A stretch of DNA of 64,000 bases from an uncultured Flavobacteriaceae bacterium (GTDB taxonomy: Bacteria; Bacteroidota; Bacteroidia; Flavobacteriales; Flavobacteriaceae): assembly GCA_905181835.1 (NCBI GenBank), contig CAJIZF010000006.1, positions 101,805 to 165,804 of the forward strand. The letters are read 5' to 3'. This document shows positions 26,955-36,616 of the stretch, one piece after another (positions within the stretch are counted from its first letter, which is position 1; each line of letters begins with the position of its first letter). Below the pieces are notes generated by a model, which had not been told where the DNA came from, made no database searches, and saw only the letters and a program-made list of their open reading frames with translations. The position numbers were made by a program, and so were the translations under genes.

Positions 26955-27671
26955 TTAATGATCAACTTCACTTTTTATTACTAAACGAAATCCCTCACCA
27001 TGAATGTTGATTATTTCTACTTCTTCATCTTTACCTAAATACTTACGTAATTTTGCTATATATACATCCATACTACGAGATGTAAAGTAATTGTCATCTC
27101 TCCATATTTTTGTAAGCGCAAGTTCACGTGGCATCAAATCATTTTTGTGTAATACCAATAATCTTAATAAATCATTTTCTTTAGGAGATAGTTTTATTGG
27201 ATTTTCATTGTTATAAGTTAAAAAACGAAGCCTTGAATTTAAAAAGAAATTACCTATTTTGAATTCAAATTCTTTACTTTCAGATACTGTGTCAGTAGTT
27301 TTCCTTTGTATGATGGCTTTGATTTTCATTAAAAGAACTTCGCTGTCAAAAGGTTTGTTCAAATAGTCGTCAGCACCTACTTTATAACCTTTTAAGACGT
27401 CCTCTTTAAGCGCTTTAGCTGTTAAAAAAATAATCGGAACATCCGTATTTTTTTCTCTAATTTCTTTTGCCAAAGTAAATCCATCCTTGTAAGGCATCAT
27501 TACATCTAGTATACAAAGATCAAAATCTTCTTTTTTAAATTTCTCAAATCCTTCCATACCATTTTTTGCATGAGTTACATCGTAATCATTCATAGCTAAG
27601 TAATCTTTTAAGACGGTACCAAAATTTGGATCATCCTCTACTAAAAGAATTTTTTTGTTTTCAATTTCCAT
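26955..27671 (-). CDS. OmpR-family response regulator (RprY-like)
   Basis: This 238-aa regulator has a receiver domain (phospho-acceptor D56 in CILDVMMPYKDG, conserved FLTAKALKEDVLKGYKVGADDYLNKP) and a C-terminal winged-helix trans_reg_C DNA-binding domain (NPIKLSPKENDLLRLL ... SRSMDVYIAKLRKYL). It starts 4 nt after the histidine kinase stop, so the two are one operon with the kinase first. The pair looks like RprXY, which in Bacteroidota is linked to envelope stress. Confidence 0.92.
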   Translation of the reverse strand: MEIENKKILLVEDDPNFGTVLKDYLAMNDYDVTHAKNGMEGFEKFKKEDFDLCILDVMMPYKDGFTLAKEIREKNTDVPIIFLTAKALKEDVLKGYKVGADDYLNKPFDSEVLLMKIKAIIQRKTTDTVSESKEFEFKIGNFFLNSRLRFLTYNNENPIKLSPKENDLLRLLVLHKNDLMPRELALTKIWRDDNYFTSRSMDVYIAKLRKYLGKDEEVEIINIHGEGFRLVIKSEVDH

Positions 27672-27675
27672 AATA

Positions 27676-29238
27676 TCAAGTTATTAATTCTAATTTAATG
27701 ATAAAGGTACTACCGTTACCCTTTTCACTTTCAACATTTATTTCAGCATCATGGTCGTCCAATATCCGTTTAACGTAGGAAAGACCCAAGCCATGACCCT
27801 TAACGTTGTGAATATTACCCATCTGCTCTCTATAAAATTTTTCAAATATTTTCTTTTGCACTGCTTTACTCATGCCTATCCCTTTGTCTACCACTTTTAC
27901 GACGACATAATTACTTGCATTTTCAGTATAAATATCTATTTCGGGAGCGCCCTCGGTGTATTTAATACCATTATCAATTATATTTACTATGATATTGGTT
28001 AGGTGAAAATCACTACCAAATGTATTTGAATTTTCTGCAAAAAAATGAGTTTTTATGTATCCACCTTTGTTTTCAACAATCAGACTGACATGGGTTACCG
28101 CATCTGTTATTATTTCATGTAAGTTAACCGCAGCTTTTTCTAAATCTAATTCGTCTTTTTCTAGCTTAGAGATTCTTAATACATTTTCAACTTGAGTATG
28201 CATTCTTCTATTTTCTTCACGAATCATGTTATGATATCGGGATATAAATTCCTTATTGTCTTTAACTTTTGGGTTTTTTAAAGCATCAAGAGCTAAATTT
28301 ATAGTGGCTATGGGTGTTTTAAACTCATGCGTCATATTATTAATAAAATCTGTTTTTATTTGGGATATCTGACGTTGTTTTAAAAGTTGTTTTAATGCGC
28401 TAGCATAGGTAAAAACTATAAAACCAGTAAACATTAAAGAAAGTATTGCCATTCCTATTATAGAACTTAATACAAGGTTTTTCTTGTCAGAAAAATTTAC
28501 AAAAAGCTGAAAATTCGTTTTTAATTCATTATTAACAAATAATGGAACTCCATAGGTTATCGAGGGGTCCAATATAAAATCTTTTGAACGTATTTTTGTA
28601 GAAAGGTCATTACTGTAAACAGCATATTCGAAACTAGTAGTTAAACCTAACTTTTCGAGTTGATTACGAATTAATTCTTCAATTTTTTTTCCTGATATTC
28701 TTTTATGAATGGGTATTTTAGTTAGGATATTTTTGTAGGCATTTTCAAACTGATTTTGTTCGTAGTCTTTTAACCTTTTAAATGATTCTGATTTGGATTG
28801 AACATTCTTACTCCCATCAACACCTGATGTAATTTTGGTGGTAATTTTCCTACTTGTAATTTTTTTAAATTGGATGCTGTCTATTTCGAGATCCAATGCA
28901 CTTGTTGATAGTTTATAATTTTCTTCAAGTATGCCGTCTGAAAAAATGTAGGTTTCATCCTCCCTATCATTAGTTATTGTATAAATAAGTTCGTTAAAAC
29001 TAGCTTGGTCAGGTACTTGTATGGTATCAATAATACTATTGTAAACGTTGTAATACTTTTCAATTTCTTCTAATTGAATTTCTTTAGAGACAGCTATTAA
29101 AAGTTGACGCACATTTAGCGTAAACTGCTCTTCTCTACTTTGATACGAATTTTTTATCCAGTATCCCTGTAAAAACATGATTCCCAAAAGGGAAAGAGTC
29201 ATTAAAACTATCAATAAGGGAAATAACCGGTTATTCAT
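27676..29238 (-). CDS. Sensor histidine kinase (RprX-like)
   Basis: This 520-aa membrane kinase has two TM helices (about 5-25 and 257-280) flanking a roughly 230-aa periplasmic sensor domain. HisKA follows (FINNMTHEFKTPIATINLAL, H-box) and then the HATPase domain with N, G1, F and G2 boxes (NIIDNGIKYTEG, VVDKGIGMSKAV, IFEKFYREQMG, GHGLGLSYVKRI). The signal is unknown. A perfect -7 box TATTTTTG (rc of 29243-29250) ends only 4 nt upstream of the ATG, predicting a leaderless mRNA. It is the first gene of the operon with the response regulator. Confidence 0.93.
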   Translation of the reverse strand: MNNRLFPLLIVLMTLSLLGIMFLQGYWIKNSYQSREEQFTLNVRQLLIAVSKEIQLEEIEKYYNVYNSIIDTIQVPDQASFNELIYTITNDREDETYIFSDGILEENYKLSTSALDLEIDSIQFKKITSRKITTKITSGVDGSKNVQSKSESFKRLKDYEQNQFENAYKNILTKIPIHKRISGKKIEELIRNQLEKLGLTTSFEYAVYSNDLSTKIRSKDFILDPSITYGVPLFVNNELKTNFQLFVNFSDKKNLVLSSIIGMAILSLMFTGFIVFTYASALKQLLKQRQISQIKTDFINNMTHEFKTPIATINLALDALKNPKVKDNKEFISRYHNMIREENRRMHTQVENVLRISKLEKDELDLEKAAVNLHEIITDAVTHVSLIVENKGGYIKTHFFAENSNTFGSDFHLTNIIVNIIDNGIKYTEGAPEIDIYTENASNYVVVKVVDKGIGMSKAVQKKIFEKFYREQMGNIHNVKGHGLGLSYVKRILDDHDAEINVESEKGNGSTFIIKLELIT

Positions 29239-29242
29239 ATAT

Positions 29243-29250
29243 CAAAAATA
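29243..29250 (-). promoter_or_regulatory. -7 promoter element abutting the histidine kinase gene
   Basis: CAAAAATA on the plus strand is TATTTTTG on the minus strand. It ends 4 nt before the start codon at 29238. Confidence 0.5.
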
Positions 29251-29299
29251 TAGTTTTAACATTTAGAGATTAGTCTATTTAACCAAATGTTAACAAAAA

Positions 29300-29899
29300 T
29301 TAAATCTCGTCATTCTTAATGCTTTCAAGTAAGTACAGGTGAATTTTCCTTACAGAATCTTTTGTTTTTTCTAATTGGGTATTTTCTATAATCGTATCGG
29401 CCAATAAAATTTTTTCATCATCACTCCATTGATTTTTTATTCTAGTTTTGATTTCGAGAATCGTAAGTTGATCTCGTTTCATGACTCTTTGTATCCTAAC
29501 TTTTTCAGGTGTAGTAATCAAAATTGTGTGATCACAGGACTTATAACTTCCATTTTCAAAGAGGATGGCACTTTCCTTAATGCAGTAAGGCCCTTTTTGT
29601 TTTTTTAACCACTTTAGAAAATCTTCAGCAACTTTAGGATGAATGATGGCATTTATTTTTTGTAGTAAGGCTTCATCGTTAAAAATTTTTTTTGCTACAT
29701 AATTTCGATCTATTTTTTGATTCTGATAAGCATTTTTTCCGAGTAATTCAATAATTTTTTTTCGAACTATTTTTGAAGTATTGGTAATTATTTTTGCTCT
29801 TTCATCGGCAATGTAAATTGGAATACCTTTGTTTTCAAACAAAAAAGCAATCGTAGTTTTGCCACTGCCTATTCCCCCGGTTAATCCAACAATTTTCAT
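29300..29899 (-). CDS. coaE: Dephospho-CoA kinase
   Basis: This 199-aa P-loop kinase performs the last step of coenzyme A synthesis. GLTGGIGSGKTT lies at residues 5-16, with the substrate-lid region ADERAKIITN, IIHPKVAEDFLKW and the RVMKRDQLT segment. It overlaps the YbbR-domain gene upstream by 4 nt, so the two are coupled. Another CoA gene, coaBC, lies 6 kb away on the same strand. Confidence 0.95.
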   Translation of the reverse strand: MKIVGLTGGIGSGKTTIAFLFENKGIPIYIADERAKIITNTSKIVRKKIIELLGKNAYQNQKIDRNYVAKKIFNDEALLQKINAIIHPKVAEDFLKWLKKQKGPYCIKESAILFENGSYKSCDHTILITTPEKVRIQRVMKRDQLTILEIKTRIKNQWSDDEKILLADTIIENTQLEKTKDSVRKIHLYLLESIKNDEI

Positions 29900-30846
29900 T
29901 TTAAAATTAAGTAATTTACTTTATCCTGGCGTAATTCAACATTCAAAATAGAGTCAGGAAATTTAATTAGTTTTGGGATCATGTAATTCTCTAATTCATT
30001 TTTATTGTGATAATCAATTTCAATTAAAAAGTCAGAGGTTTTAATTTTATTAAAACTCTCTAATGATACATCAAAGTCAATAATAATACTTTCAGGTAAT
30101 AATTTAATATTAGAATCGGTTGGTGAATTTTTTAAAGACACTGGAATTAATATAGATTTTTGTGTGAACTCCTTTACTTCTATAGCTATTGTTACCTCAC
30201 TTTTTTCGAAAGAAAGTTTTTTTTCAAAACTGGTATTTAAATCTACTTCCATAGAAATATTTTCTGATACATCAGAAATTGAGAGTAAGTGTGTAAAAAT
30301 TTCATTCAAAGTGTCTAATTGATGAGTAGGACCAGAAACCTCGATAGAATCAGGTATTATTCTAATTGCTCCAACAGCTTTATATCCTTCGGTGTAACTA
30401 ATATCGTCGATTAGTGTAACTTTCAATCTTTTAGTCTCTAATTTATCAAGTAATATTTCTAATTGATTGGTGGAAATATTTTTTATGATAATATCGCTTT
30501 CTAATTGATTCGCTATAATTTTTTTAAAATCATCTGGAGGTATTAAGACTACAGATTTTTCATGGTTATAATATTCTCCTAAATCGATGTAAATTTTAGG
30601 TCTATTTATTTTATAAAACAGAAAATCAAAACCACTAGCAGTCAAATCGAAGGAAATGTCATTTTGATTTTTGTCAGAAACAATGATTCCGTGAGGTGTA
30701 TTTGTATATACAACTTCTACATCTATACTTGCCGTAAAATCACGTGAAAACTTAGAGAGAAACCAAATAAATGCAGCTATCAGCAGAAATAGCAAAAACA
30801 TCTTTGGCTTACCTTTTTTTTGTTTATTTGAATTGATGTTAGTCAT
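29896..30846 (-). CDS. YbbR-like domain protein
   Basis: This 316-aa protein has one N-terminal transmembrane helix (KMFLLFLLIAAFIWFLSKFSRDF) and a periplasmic region of YbbR-type beta repeats (about three, including GYKAVGAIRIIPDSIEVSGP). In other bacteria YbbR regulates the diadenylate cyclase CdaA, but no cdaA is in this window. In Flavobacteriaceae it is commonly found just upstream of coaE, as here, with a 4-nt overlap. The molecular role in this clade is not established. Confidence 0.85.
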   Translation of the reverse strand: MTNINSNKQKKGKPKMFLLFLLIAAFIWFLSKFSRDFTASIDVEVVYTNTPHGIIVSDKNQNDISFDLTASGFDFLFYKINRPKIYIDLGEYYNHEKSVVLIPPDDFKKIIANQLESDIIIKNISTNQLEILLDKLETKRLKVTLIDDISYTEGYKAVGAIRIIPDSIEVSGPTHQLDTLNEIFTHLLSISDVSENISMEVDLNTSFEKKLSFEKSEVTIAIEVKEFTQKSILIPVSLKNSPTDSNIKLLPESIIIDFDVSLESFNKIKTSDFLIEIDYHNKNELENYMIPKLIKFPDSILNVELRQDKVNYLILK

Positions 30847-30869
30847 TATAAATATTACTATTTATAAAT

Positions 30870-31877
30870 TTACTTAAAAAATAGTTTAGGAAATTGTTTT
30901 TCTGGATCTCTTTTTAAAAAGTTTATTAAAAAAGTAGACTTTAAGAAAGATAAACCATAAGCTGTAAATTGAATAAAAAGAGCAATAAGTGAATACAGTC
31001 CAACTAATAAACTTTTATTTTTAAAAGTTGAATCTGCAACAATTAAAAATAAATAACTTAACAAAGGGACAAAAAATAATGAATTGTAGTAAATACCTAA
31101 AAATATGGAGCAAAAAGAAAAAAGAATGAATATCGTAGGTAACCAAAATGTAAATTTAGCTGACTTAGGATGCCATTTGTTAAGTATGGGCCTTACCAAT
31201 CCAAATTTTGAAATTTGTAAATAAAACTTACTCCAAGATATTCTACGTTTATGATATACAAATGCATTTGGTATGAATACCGTTTGATAATTAAGTTCTA
31301 AAACTCTATATGACAAATCAGGATCCTCACCAGGATGAATATTTGAAAAACCATTTGTTTTATTAAAAACTTCTTTTGAAAGCCCCATATTAAAACTTCT
31401 AGGTTCAAATTTTTGTATACTTTTTTTATTACCTCTAATTCCCCCTGTAGACAATAAAGAGGTCATTGTATAGTTAATTGCTTGTTGTATCGAAGAAAAA
31501 CTACTGTCAGAAGTGTCAGCTCCACCAAAACAATGATAAAATTCTATCTCTAAAAATTGGTTAACGGTTTTAAGATAATGGGAAGGTAAAATACAGTCAG
31601 AATCTAAAATAATAAAATAATTGCCTTTGGCAATTTTCATTCCAAAATTTCTAGACGAACCAGGCCCAGAATTTTTCTTATAATGGTATGAGATATCTAA
31701 TTTAGAATTGAAAAAAGAGACAATATCATTACACTTTATTGTAGATCCGTCTTCTATAATAACTATTTCAAAATCATCAACAAAATCTAGATTACAAAAA
31801 CTTTCTAATAATTCATATATTTCGTCAGGTCTGTTAAATACTGGTATTATAAAGGAATATTTAATTGTATTAAGCAT
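30870..31877 (-). CDS. Family 2 glycosyltransferase with C-terminal membrane helices
   Basis: This 335-aa GT2 enzyme has an N-terminal GT-A fold (FIIPVFNRPDEIYELLES, EIVIIEDGS, SGPGSSRNFGM, and the metal-binding LDSDCI) and an acceptor-binding PGEDPDLSYRV motif. Then come about three to four transmembrane helices (IFILFSFCSIFLG..., LLSYLFLIVADS, IALFIQFTAYGL). The product is likely part of an extracellular glycan or glycolipid pathway. The sugar and acceptor are unknown. It is separated from the YbbR gene by 23 nt and is followed on the plus side by a 78-nt spacer. Confidence 0.88.
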   Translation of the reverse strand: MLNTIKYSFIIPVFNRPDEIYELLESFCNLDFVDDFEIVIIEDGSTIKCNDIVSFFNSKLDISYHYKKNSGPGSSRNFGMKIAKGNYFIILDSDCILPSHYLKTVNQFLEIEFYHCFGGADTSDSSFSSIQQAINYTMTSLLSTGGIRGNKKSIQKFEPRSFNMGLSKEVFNKTNGFSNIHPGEDPDLSYRVLELNYQTVFIPNAFVYHKRRISWSKFYLQISKFGLVRPILNKWHPKSAKFTFWLPTIFILFSFCSIFLGIYYNSLFFVPLLSYLFLIVADSTFKNKSLLVGLYSLIALFIQFTAYGLSFLKSTFLINFLKRDPEKQFPKLFFK

Positions 31878-31955
31878 TTAATAAGCATTATTAAAATAAG
31901 TCAGATCCTTCTGCTATAAATCCTTTACTACCTTGAACATCATCTGAAAAATAAA

Positions 31956-32768
31956 CTATTTCATAAAAGTTTCCATAACTTCATTACTCACTCCCATATT
32001 AGAAAATCCACCGTCATTATAAAGATTTTGTAAAGTAACTCTTTTAGTTAAGTCACTAAACATCGCTACCGTATAATTAGCACAATCTAATGCCGTTGCA
32101 TTGCCTAGAGGGGACATTTTTTCTGCATAAGCAATGAACCCGTCAAAACCTTTAACTCCCTGACCTGCGGTAGTTGGTGTGGGTGACTGTGAAATTGTAT
32201 TTACTCGAACGTTTTTGTCTCTTCCAAAGAAATAACCAAAACTACGAGCTATTGATTCCAGATAAGCCTTATTATCTGCCATATCATTATAATCTGGAAA
32301 GACTCTTTGAGCGGCCATGTAGGTTAAAGCGACAATACTTCCCCATTCATTCATTGCATCCTTCTGGTAAATAACTTGCATAACCTTGTGAAAGGAACCA
32401 GCAGAAACATCCCAGCCTTTATGAGTAAAAGAATAATTTTGATCGGTGTATGCTTTTCCTTTCCTTACATTTACTGACATCCCAATAGAATGAAGTACAA
32501 AATCTAATTTACCGCCTAAAATTTCCATAGACTTACTAATTAAATTTTCTAAATCTTCCAGATTAGTTGCATCAGCTGGAATAATTTCAGAATTAGTTTT
32601 ATTTGCTAATTCATTAATTTGACCCATTCTCATTGCTATTGGAGCATTTGTTAAAACAAAACTTCCTCCTTCTGCATGAACTTGTTCAGCTGTTTTCCAA
32701 GCTATAGAATTTTCATCTAATGCTCCAAAAATAATTCCTCGTTTTCCTTTCAATAAGTTATATGCCAT
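31956..32768 (-). CDS. fabI: Enoyl-[acyl-carrier-protein] reductase (NADH), FabI type
   Basis: This 270-aa short-chain dehydrogenase catalyses the final step of each fatty acid elongation cycle. FabI features are the GALDENSIAWKTA cofactor loop, LHSIGMSVNVRKG, and the catalytic Tyr-x6-Lys YNDMADNK following YMAAQRVFPD. The C-terminal segment PLGNATALDCANYTVAMFSDL is also typical. It is monocistronic-looking between recN and GT2. A related -7 box TATATTTA (rc of 32792-32799) lies 23 nt upstream. Confidence 0.95.
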   Translation of the reverse strand: MAYNLLKGKRGIIFGALDENSIAWKTAEQVHAEGGSFVLTNAPIAMRMGQINELANKTNSEIIPADATNLEDLENLISKSMEILGGKLDFVLHSIGMSVNVRKGKAYTDQNYSFTHKGWDVSAGSFHKVMQVIYQKDAMNEWGSIVALTYMAAQRVFPDYNDMADNKAYLESIARSFGYFFGRDKNVRVNTISQSPTPTTAGQGVKGFDGFIAYAEKMSPLGNATALDCANYTVAMFSDLTKRVTLQNLYNDGGFSNMGVSNEVMETFMK

Positions 32769-32803
32769 GTTTTTATTTTATTGCTAATGGGTAAATATAC
32801 GTT

Positions 32804-34456
32804 TTAATTTAGTAATTCTTTAGCTTGATTAATTGCAGATATGGATTTGTTTTTACCACCAATCATCTCTGCAATTTCGTTAATTCTTTCTCTTTCATTT
32901 AAAATCGAAATACTAGTCTTGGTGATGTTATTGATATCTTCTTTGTATATTTTAATATGTTGATTTCCTACGGCAGCAATTTGAGGCAAATGAGTAATAT
33001 TAATCATTTGCATCGTCATACTCATCTCTTTTAGTATCGCAGCCATTTTGTAGGCAATTTCTCCTGATATTCCGGTATCAATTTCATCAAATATTGATGT
33101 AGGCAACTGTTTATATTGAGCGACAACTGCCTTCACAGCTAACATTATCCTGCTAAGCTCACCACCAGAAACCACTTTTTTTAAAGGCCCAAAATTATGA
33201 CCTTTATTGGCAGTAAATAACAATTCTAAAATATCTGTTCCATTTTGTTTGAATACTTCGCTATTGGATAAATTAAACTCAAAGGAAGCATTGGGCATCC
33301 CCAATTCAGATAGAAAATCAGAAAGTTTTTCTTTTAGAGTGGGAATAACATTTAATCTTCCTGTATGGATTTTTTCAGAAAATTCAACTAATATATTTTT
33401 TAGATTTTTTTGTGTGAGTGATAATTTATCAATTTCACTATCTAGATTATTAGTGACAGAAACTTTTTCTTGTAAACTCTCTTGAATAGTGAGTAATTCA
33501 TGAATAGTCACAACAGAATGTTTTTGCTGTAATTTATATATCTTTTGTAGCTTGTTATGTATTTCATTTAGCAAAGATGGATCAGACTCAATGGATTCAG
33601 AAATACCAACTGTTTCATCTGCGATATCTTCTAATTCAATAATTACACTATTTAATCTTTCGTATAAACCATTAAATTCAGTAGATAAACTTTGTAATTT
33701 TAAAAGTGAATTTAGAGCAGTTTTAAGTGAGTTTAGTGTTCCGAAATCATCTTCATTAAACACATTGTTTATATTCAATAGAATTTCCTGGATTTCTTCT
33801 ACATTATTTAACCTTTTATACTTTTTTTCAATTTCTTGTTGATTTACTTGATGTAAATCTGCATCAACTAATTCATTAAATAAGAAAGTATTATAGTCTA
33901 ATTCTTTAGAGGCAGAGTCTTTCTTATAGATTAATTCGGTAATCGTTTCTGAAATCTCATTATACTCATTGAGTTTTTCTAAATAATTTTTTAAAAGAAT
34001 TTTATTTCCAGCTAAAATATCTAAAATATCCAATTGATATTTTTCTGAGAATAAAGAGGCGGTCTCGTGTTGGCTATGAATATCAACTAAAGAAGTTGAT
34101 ATGGCCTGCAATTGAGATAATGAAACCGGGGAGTCATTAATAAAAGCTCTTGATTTACTTGATGGTAATAATTCTCTTCGAATTATCGTATAAGGATCAA
34201 AATCTAAATCATGATCTTTAAATAAATCCATAAATAATTTATCCTCTAAAAAAAAATCAGCTTCAATAACACATTTATGGGAATTGTCTCTAACAGAATT
34301 TAAATCTGCTCTTTTACCTAGAATTAGTTCTAATGCACCAAGCAATATTGATTTACCTGCTCCAGTTTCACCTGAAATAGATGTCAAACCGGATTTAAAA
34401 TTAATTGTAATATCCTCAATTAGAGCAAAGTTTTTTATAAATAACTTGGTAATCAA
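32804..34456 (-). CDS. recN: DNA repair protein RecN
   Basis: This 550-aa SMC-like ATPase acts in double-strand-break repair. The N-terminal Walker A is GETGAGKSILLGAL. A long coiled-coil middle follows, then the C-terminal signature VSGGELSRIMLAVKAV and Walker B FDEIDTGISGE. The length matches the family. The start appears to be TTG (MITKLFIKNFALIED, 34456). It lies 62 nt from the PorD-like gene. With coaBC, rpoZ and bamD it forms a cluster typical of Flavobacteriia. Confidence 0.95.
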   Translation of the reverse strand: MITKLFIKNFALIEDITINFKSGLTSISGETGAGKSILLGALELILGKRADLNSVRDNSHKCVIEADFFLEDKLFMDLFKDHDLDFDPYTIIRRELLPSSKSRAFINDSPVSLSQLQAISTSLVDIHSQHETASLFSEKYQLDILDILAGNKILLKNYLEKLNEYNEISETITELIYKKDSASKELDYNTFLFNELVDADLHQVNQQEIEKKYKRLNNVEEIQEILLNINNVFNEDDFGTLNSLKTALNSLLKLQSLSTEFNGLYERLNSVIIELEDIADETVGISESIESDPSLLNEIHNKLQKIYKLQQKHSVVTIHELLTIQESLQEKVSVTNNLDSEIDKLSLTQKNLKNILVEFSEKIHTGRLNVIPTLKEKLSDFLSELGMPNASFEFNLSNSEVFKQNGTDILELLFTANKGHNFGPLKKVVSGGELSRIMLAVKAVVAQYKQLPTSIFDEIDTGISGEIAYKMAAILKEMSMTMQMINITHLPQIAAVGNQHIKIYKEDINNITKTSISILNERERINEIAEMIGGKNKSISAINQAKELLN

Positions 34457-34518
34457 TATGGTGATTTTTGAAAAATGTTGATAAGACTAAAATAATATAA
34501 AATAAAATATCAAAAAAA

Positions 34519-35409
34519 TTAATATCGTATTTTAGACCAACTACTTCTCTTGGTTGGTGCTATTCGGTTTAAGTTATTTATTAATGAGGTAACATTTATG
34601 GCCGGTCCATCAGAAAATATACGTTGTATTTCATCAGATTTAGCATCGAAAAAAGTCCTTAACAAATAAGAATTCGGTCTTCTGTCATTAATCCCTTTAA
34701 GGGTGTTAATGGCTGCTGAAATTGTTGTTTTAGCAATTTTTGGTGAATTATGCATTTTGTCCATTCCTAATCGATGGTAGTTATACATAACTGTATGAAA
34801 TTCTCTATATACTTGTGATAGTAAAGCATCATTAAAAGAATAACGTGATTGTTTACCGTCTGTAGACTTCCAGCCTTTGGACCCTCCGGTTGCGGCAGTA
34901 TTCACAATTTGTTTTGCTGTAGAAAAATAAGACTCTCCTCCATCGATTTCAAAGGTATCAGAATCTAAACCAATTATGGTATAGACATGAAATGCAATAA
35001 CAGAAACTAAATTTGAGTCAAAGCTATTTACGTTGAATACCAATGGTTGGAATTCTACATATGAAAAATTAAATTGTTTATCGTTATAATTATATATAGG
35101 ACTCGAATAAGTAGATTGGTAAATCGGTCTAGAAGCTTGGATTTGAATTGTCGCATTAAAAATGTTAGAATCAAAAGAATTTATTATGATAGACATGTTA
35201 CAATCTATCTTTTCTTGATTGTTATAATTTTTATCAGTCCAAATAGTGGTGTTAATGAATTCAGTAAGCTGAGTTTCTAAAGTTCTAAATATTTGATTAT
35301 TAGGTTGGCCTGTTTGCTCTGCATTGATAGAAATCGTACAATTTAATTCTTGAGCGTTTATAAATTGAGATGTTATAAAGATGAATAATAAAACTATTTT
35401 TTTACACAT
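34519..35409 (-). CDS. porD: DUF4835 family protein, PorD-like T9SS component
   Basis: This 296-aa protein has a Sec signal peptide (MCKKIVLLFIFITSQFINA). It is periplasmic or outer-membrane associated. The conserved DUF4835 pattern includes LNCTISINAEQTGQ, FRTLETQLTEFINTTIWTD, SRPIYQSTYSSPIYNYNDKQF, FDSNLVSVIAFHVYTIIGLDSDTF and GGESYFSTAKQIVN. By family knowledge DUF4835 is annotated as type IX secretion protein PorD, although its exact role is unclear. It overlaps the coaBC stop by 8 nt, so the two are co-translated, consistent with a clade-wide gene order. Confidence 0.82.
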   Translation of the reverse strand: MCKKIVLLFIFITSQFINAQELNCTISINAEQTGQPNNQIFRTLETQLTEFINTTIWTDKNYNNQEKIDCNMSIIINSFDSNIFNATIQIQASRPIYQSTYSSPIYNYNDKQFNFSYVEFQPLVFNVNSFDSNLVSVIAFHVYTIIGLDSDTFEIDGGESYFSTAKQIVNTAATGGSKGWKSTDGKQSRYSFNDALLSQVYREFHTVMYNYHRLGMDKMHNSPKIAKTTISAAINTLKGINDRRPNSYLLRTFFDAKSDEIQRIFSDGPAINVTSLINNLNRIAPTKRSSWSKIRY

Positions 35410-36613
35410 GAATTTCTCTTATAATATATTTTAAAATATCGAAAGCGACTTCCTTTTTAGATTTAACCTCATAAGGAATAATTTTATTGTCTTTAGATAT
35501 TAAAGTTATTTTGTTGGTGTTAATTTTAAAACCAGCACCTTGATCGTTTAGCGAATTTAATACAATTAAATCTAAATTCTTTTTTTTAAGTTTTGTTTTT
35601 GCATTTTCTAATTCGTTTTGTGTTTCCAATGCAAAACCAACTAGAAACTGACGCTTTTTTATTTTACTTAAAGATGTTAATATATCTTTCGTTTTGGTCA
35701 ATTCAAGAGTTAAACAATTCTTATCTTTTTTTATCTTTTGGCTTGCAACAGTTTTTGGAGTAAAATCAGCTACTGCAGCACTTAAAATCGCAATATCACA
35801 ATTATTAAAAAATTCGTGCGACGCTTTGTACATTTCTTCAGCAGTACTTACGTTAATAACTTGGATCGCTTCGTTATTAGTTTTTATACTTACAGGCCCA
35901 GAAATTAATTTTACTTGAGCACCAAGACTAGCTGCTGCCTCTGCTAAAGCATAACCCATTTTACCACTAGAGTGATTTCCTATAAACCGAACAGGATCTA
36001 TTGACTCATAGGTTGGACCAGCAGTAATCAAAATACATTTATTTTTTAATGGAAGTTGATCTAATATATTTTTTTCAACAAAAGAAACAATATTTTGAGG
36101 TTCAGCCATTCTACCCATTCCAGAAAGACCACTAGCTAGTTCACCAACCTCAGCAGGAATTTGAAAATTTCCAAAATCATTAAGTTTATTAAAGGTGTCT
36201 TTAGTAGAAGGGTGTTTATACATGTCCAAATCCATGGCTGGAGCATAATAAACAGGACATTTTGCAGAAAGATAAACGGCTAATAACAAATTATCACAAG
36301 TTCCGCTTACCATTTTTGACATTGTGTTTGCAGTGGCTGGTGCTATGATAAATAGATCTCCCCATTGTGCAATGTCTACGTGGTTATTCCATTGAGCATT
36401 ATCATCATCTTCGCTGGTAAAGGAAGAATATACTTCGTTTTTCGAAAGCGTTGAAAGAGTTAGTGGTGTAACAAATTCTTTGGAAGCAGGAGTCATTACC
36501 ACTTTGACATTGGCTCCTTTTTTTATAAGTAATCTGGTAAGAAATGCAGATTTGTAAGCAGCTATACCGGCAGTAACTCCTAGTATGATATTTTTACCAC
36601 TTAAAACTGACAT
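35402..36613 (-). CDS. coaBC: Bifunctional phosphopantothenoylcysteine decarboxylase / phosphopantothenate-cysteine ligase
   Basis: This 403-aa two-domain CoA-synthesis enzyme has an N-terminal flavodoxin-like CoaC domain (GVTAGIAAYKSA, WNNHVDIAQWGD with the catalytic His) and a C-terminal CoaB ligase (ITAGPTYESIDPVRFIGNHSSGKMGYALAEAA). Two CoaC active-site motifs differ from E. coli: PAMN is PAMD here, and the Cys loop ACGDxGxGRM reads ASGLSGMGRM. I believe this is a clade-wide variant. It is preceded by rpoZ (3-nt gap) and overlaps porD. Confidence 0.95.
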   Translation of the reverse strand: MSVLSGKNIILGVTAGIAAYKSAFLTRLLIKKGANVKVVMTPASKEFVTPLTLSTLSKNEVYSSFTSEDDDNAQWNNHVDIAQWGDLFIIAPATANTMSKMVSGTCDNLLLAVYLSAKCPVYYAPAMDLDMYKHPSTKDTFNKLNDFGNFQIPAEVGELASGLSGMGRMAEPQNIVSFVEKNILDQLPLKNKCILITAGPTYESIDPVRFIGNHSSGKMGYALAEAAASLGAQVKLISGPVSIKTNNEAIQVINVSTAEEMYKASHEFFNNCDIAILSAAVADFTPKTVASQKIKKDKNCLTLELTKTKDILTSLSKIKKRQFLVGFALETQNELENAKTKLKKKNLDLIVLNSLNDQGAGFKINTNKITLISKDNKIIPYEVKSKKEVAFDILKYIIREIHV

Positions 36614-36616
36614 TTT

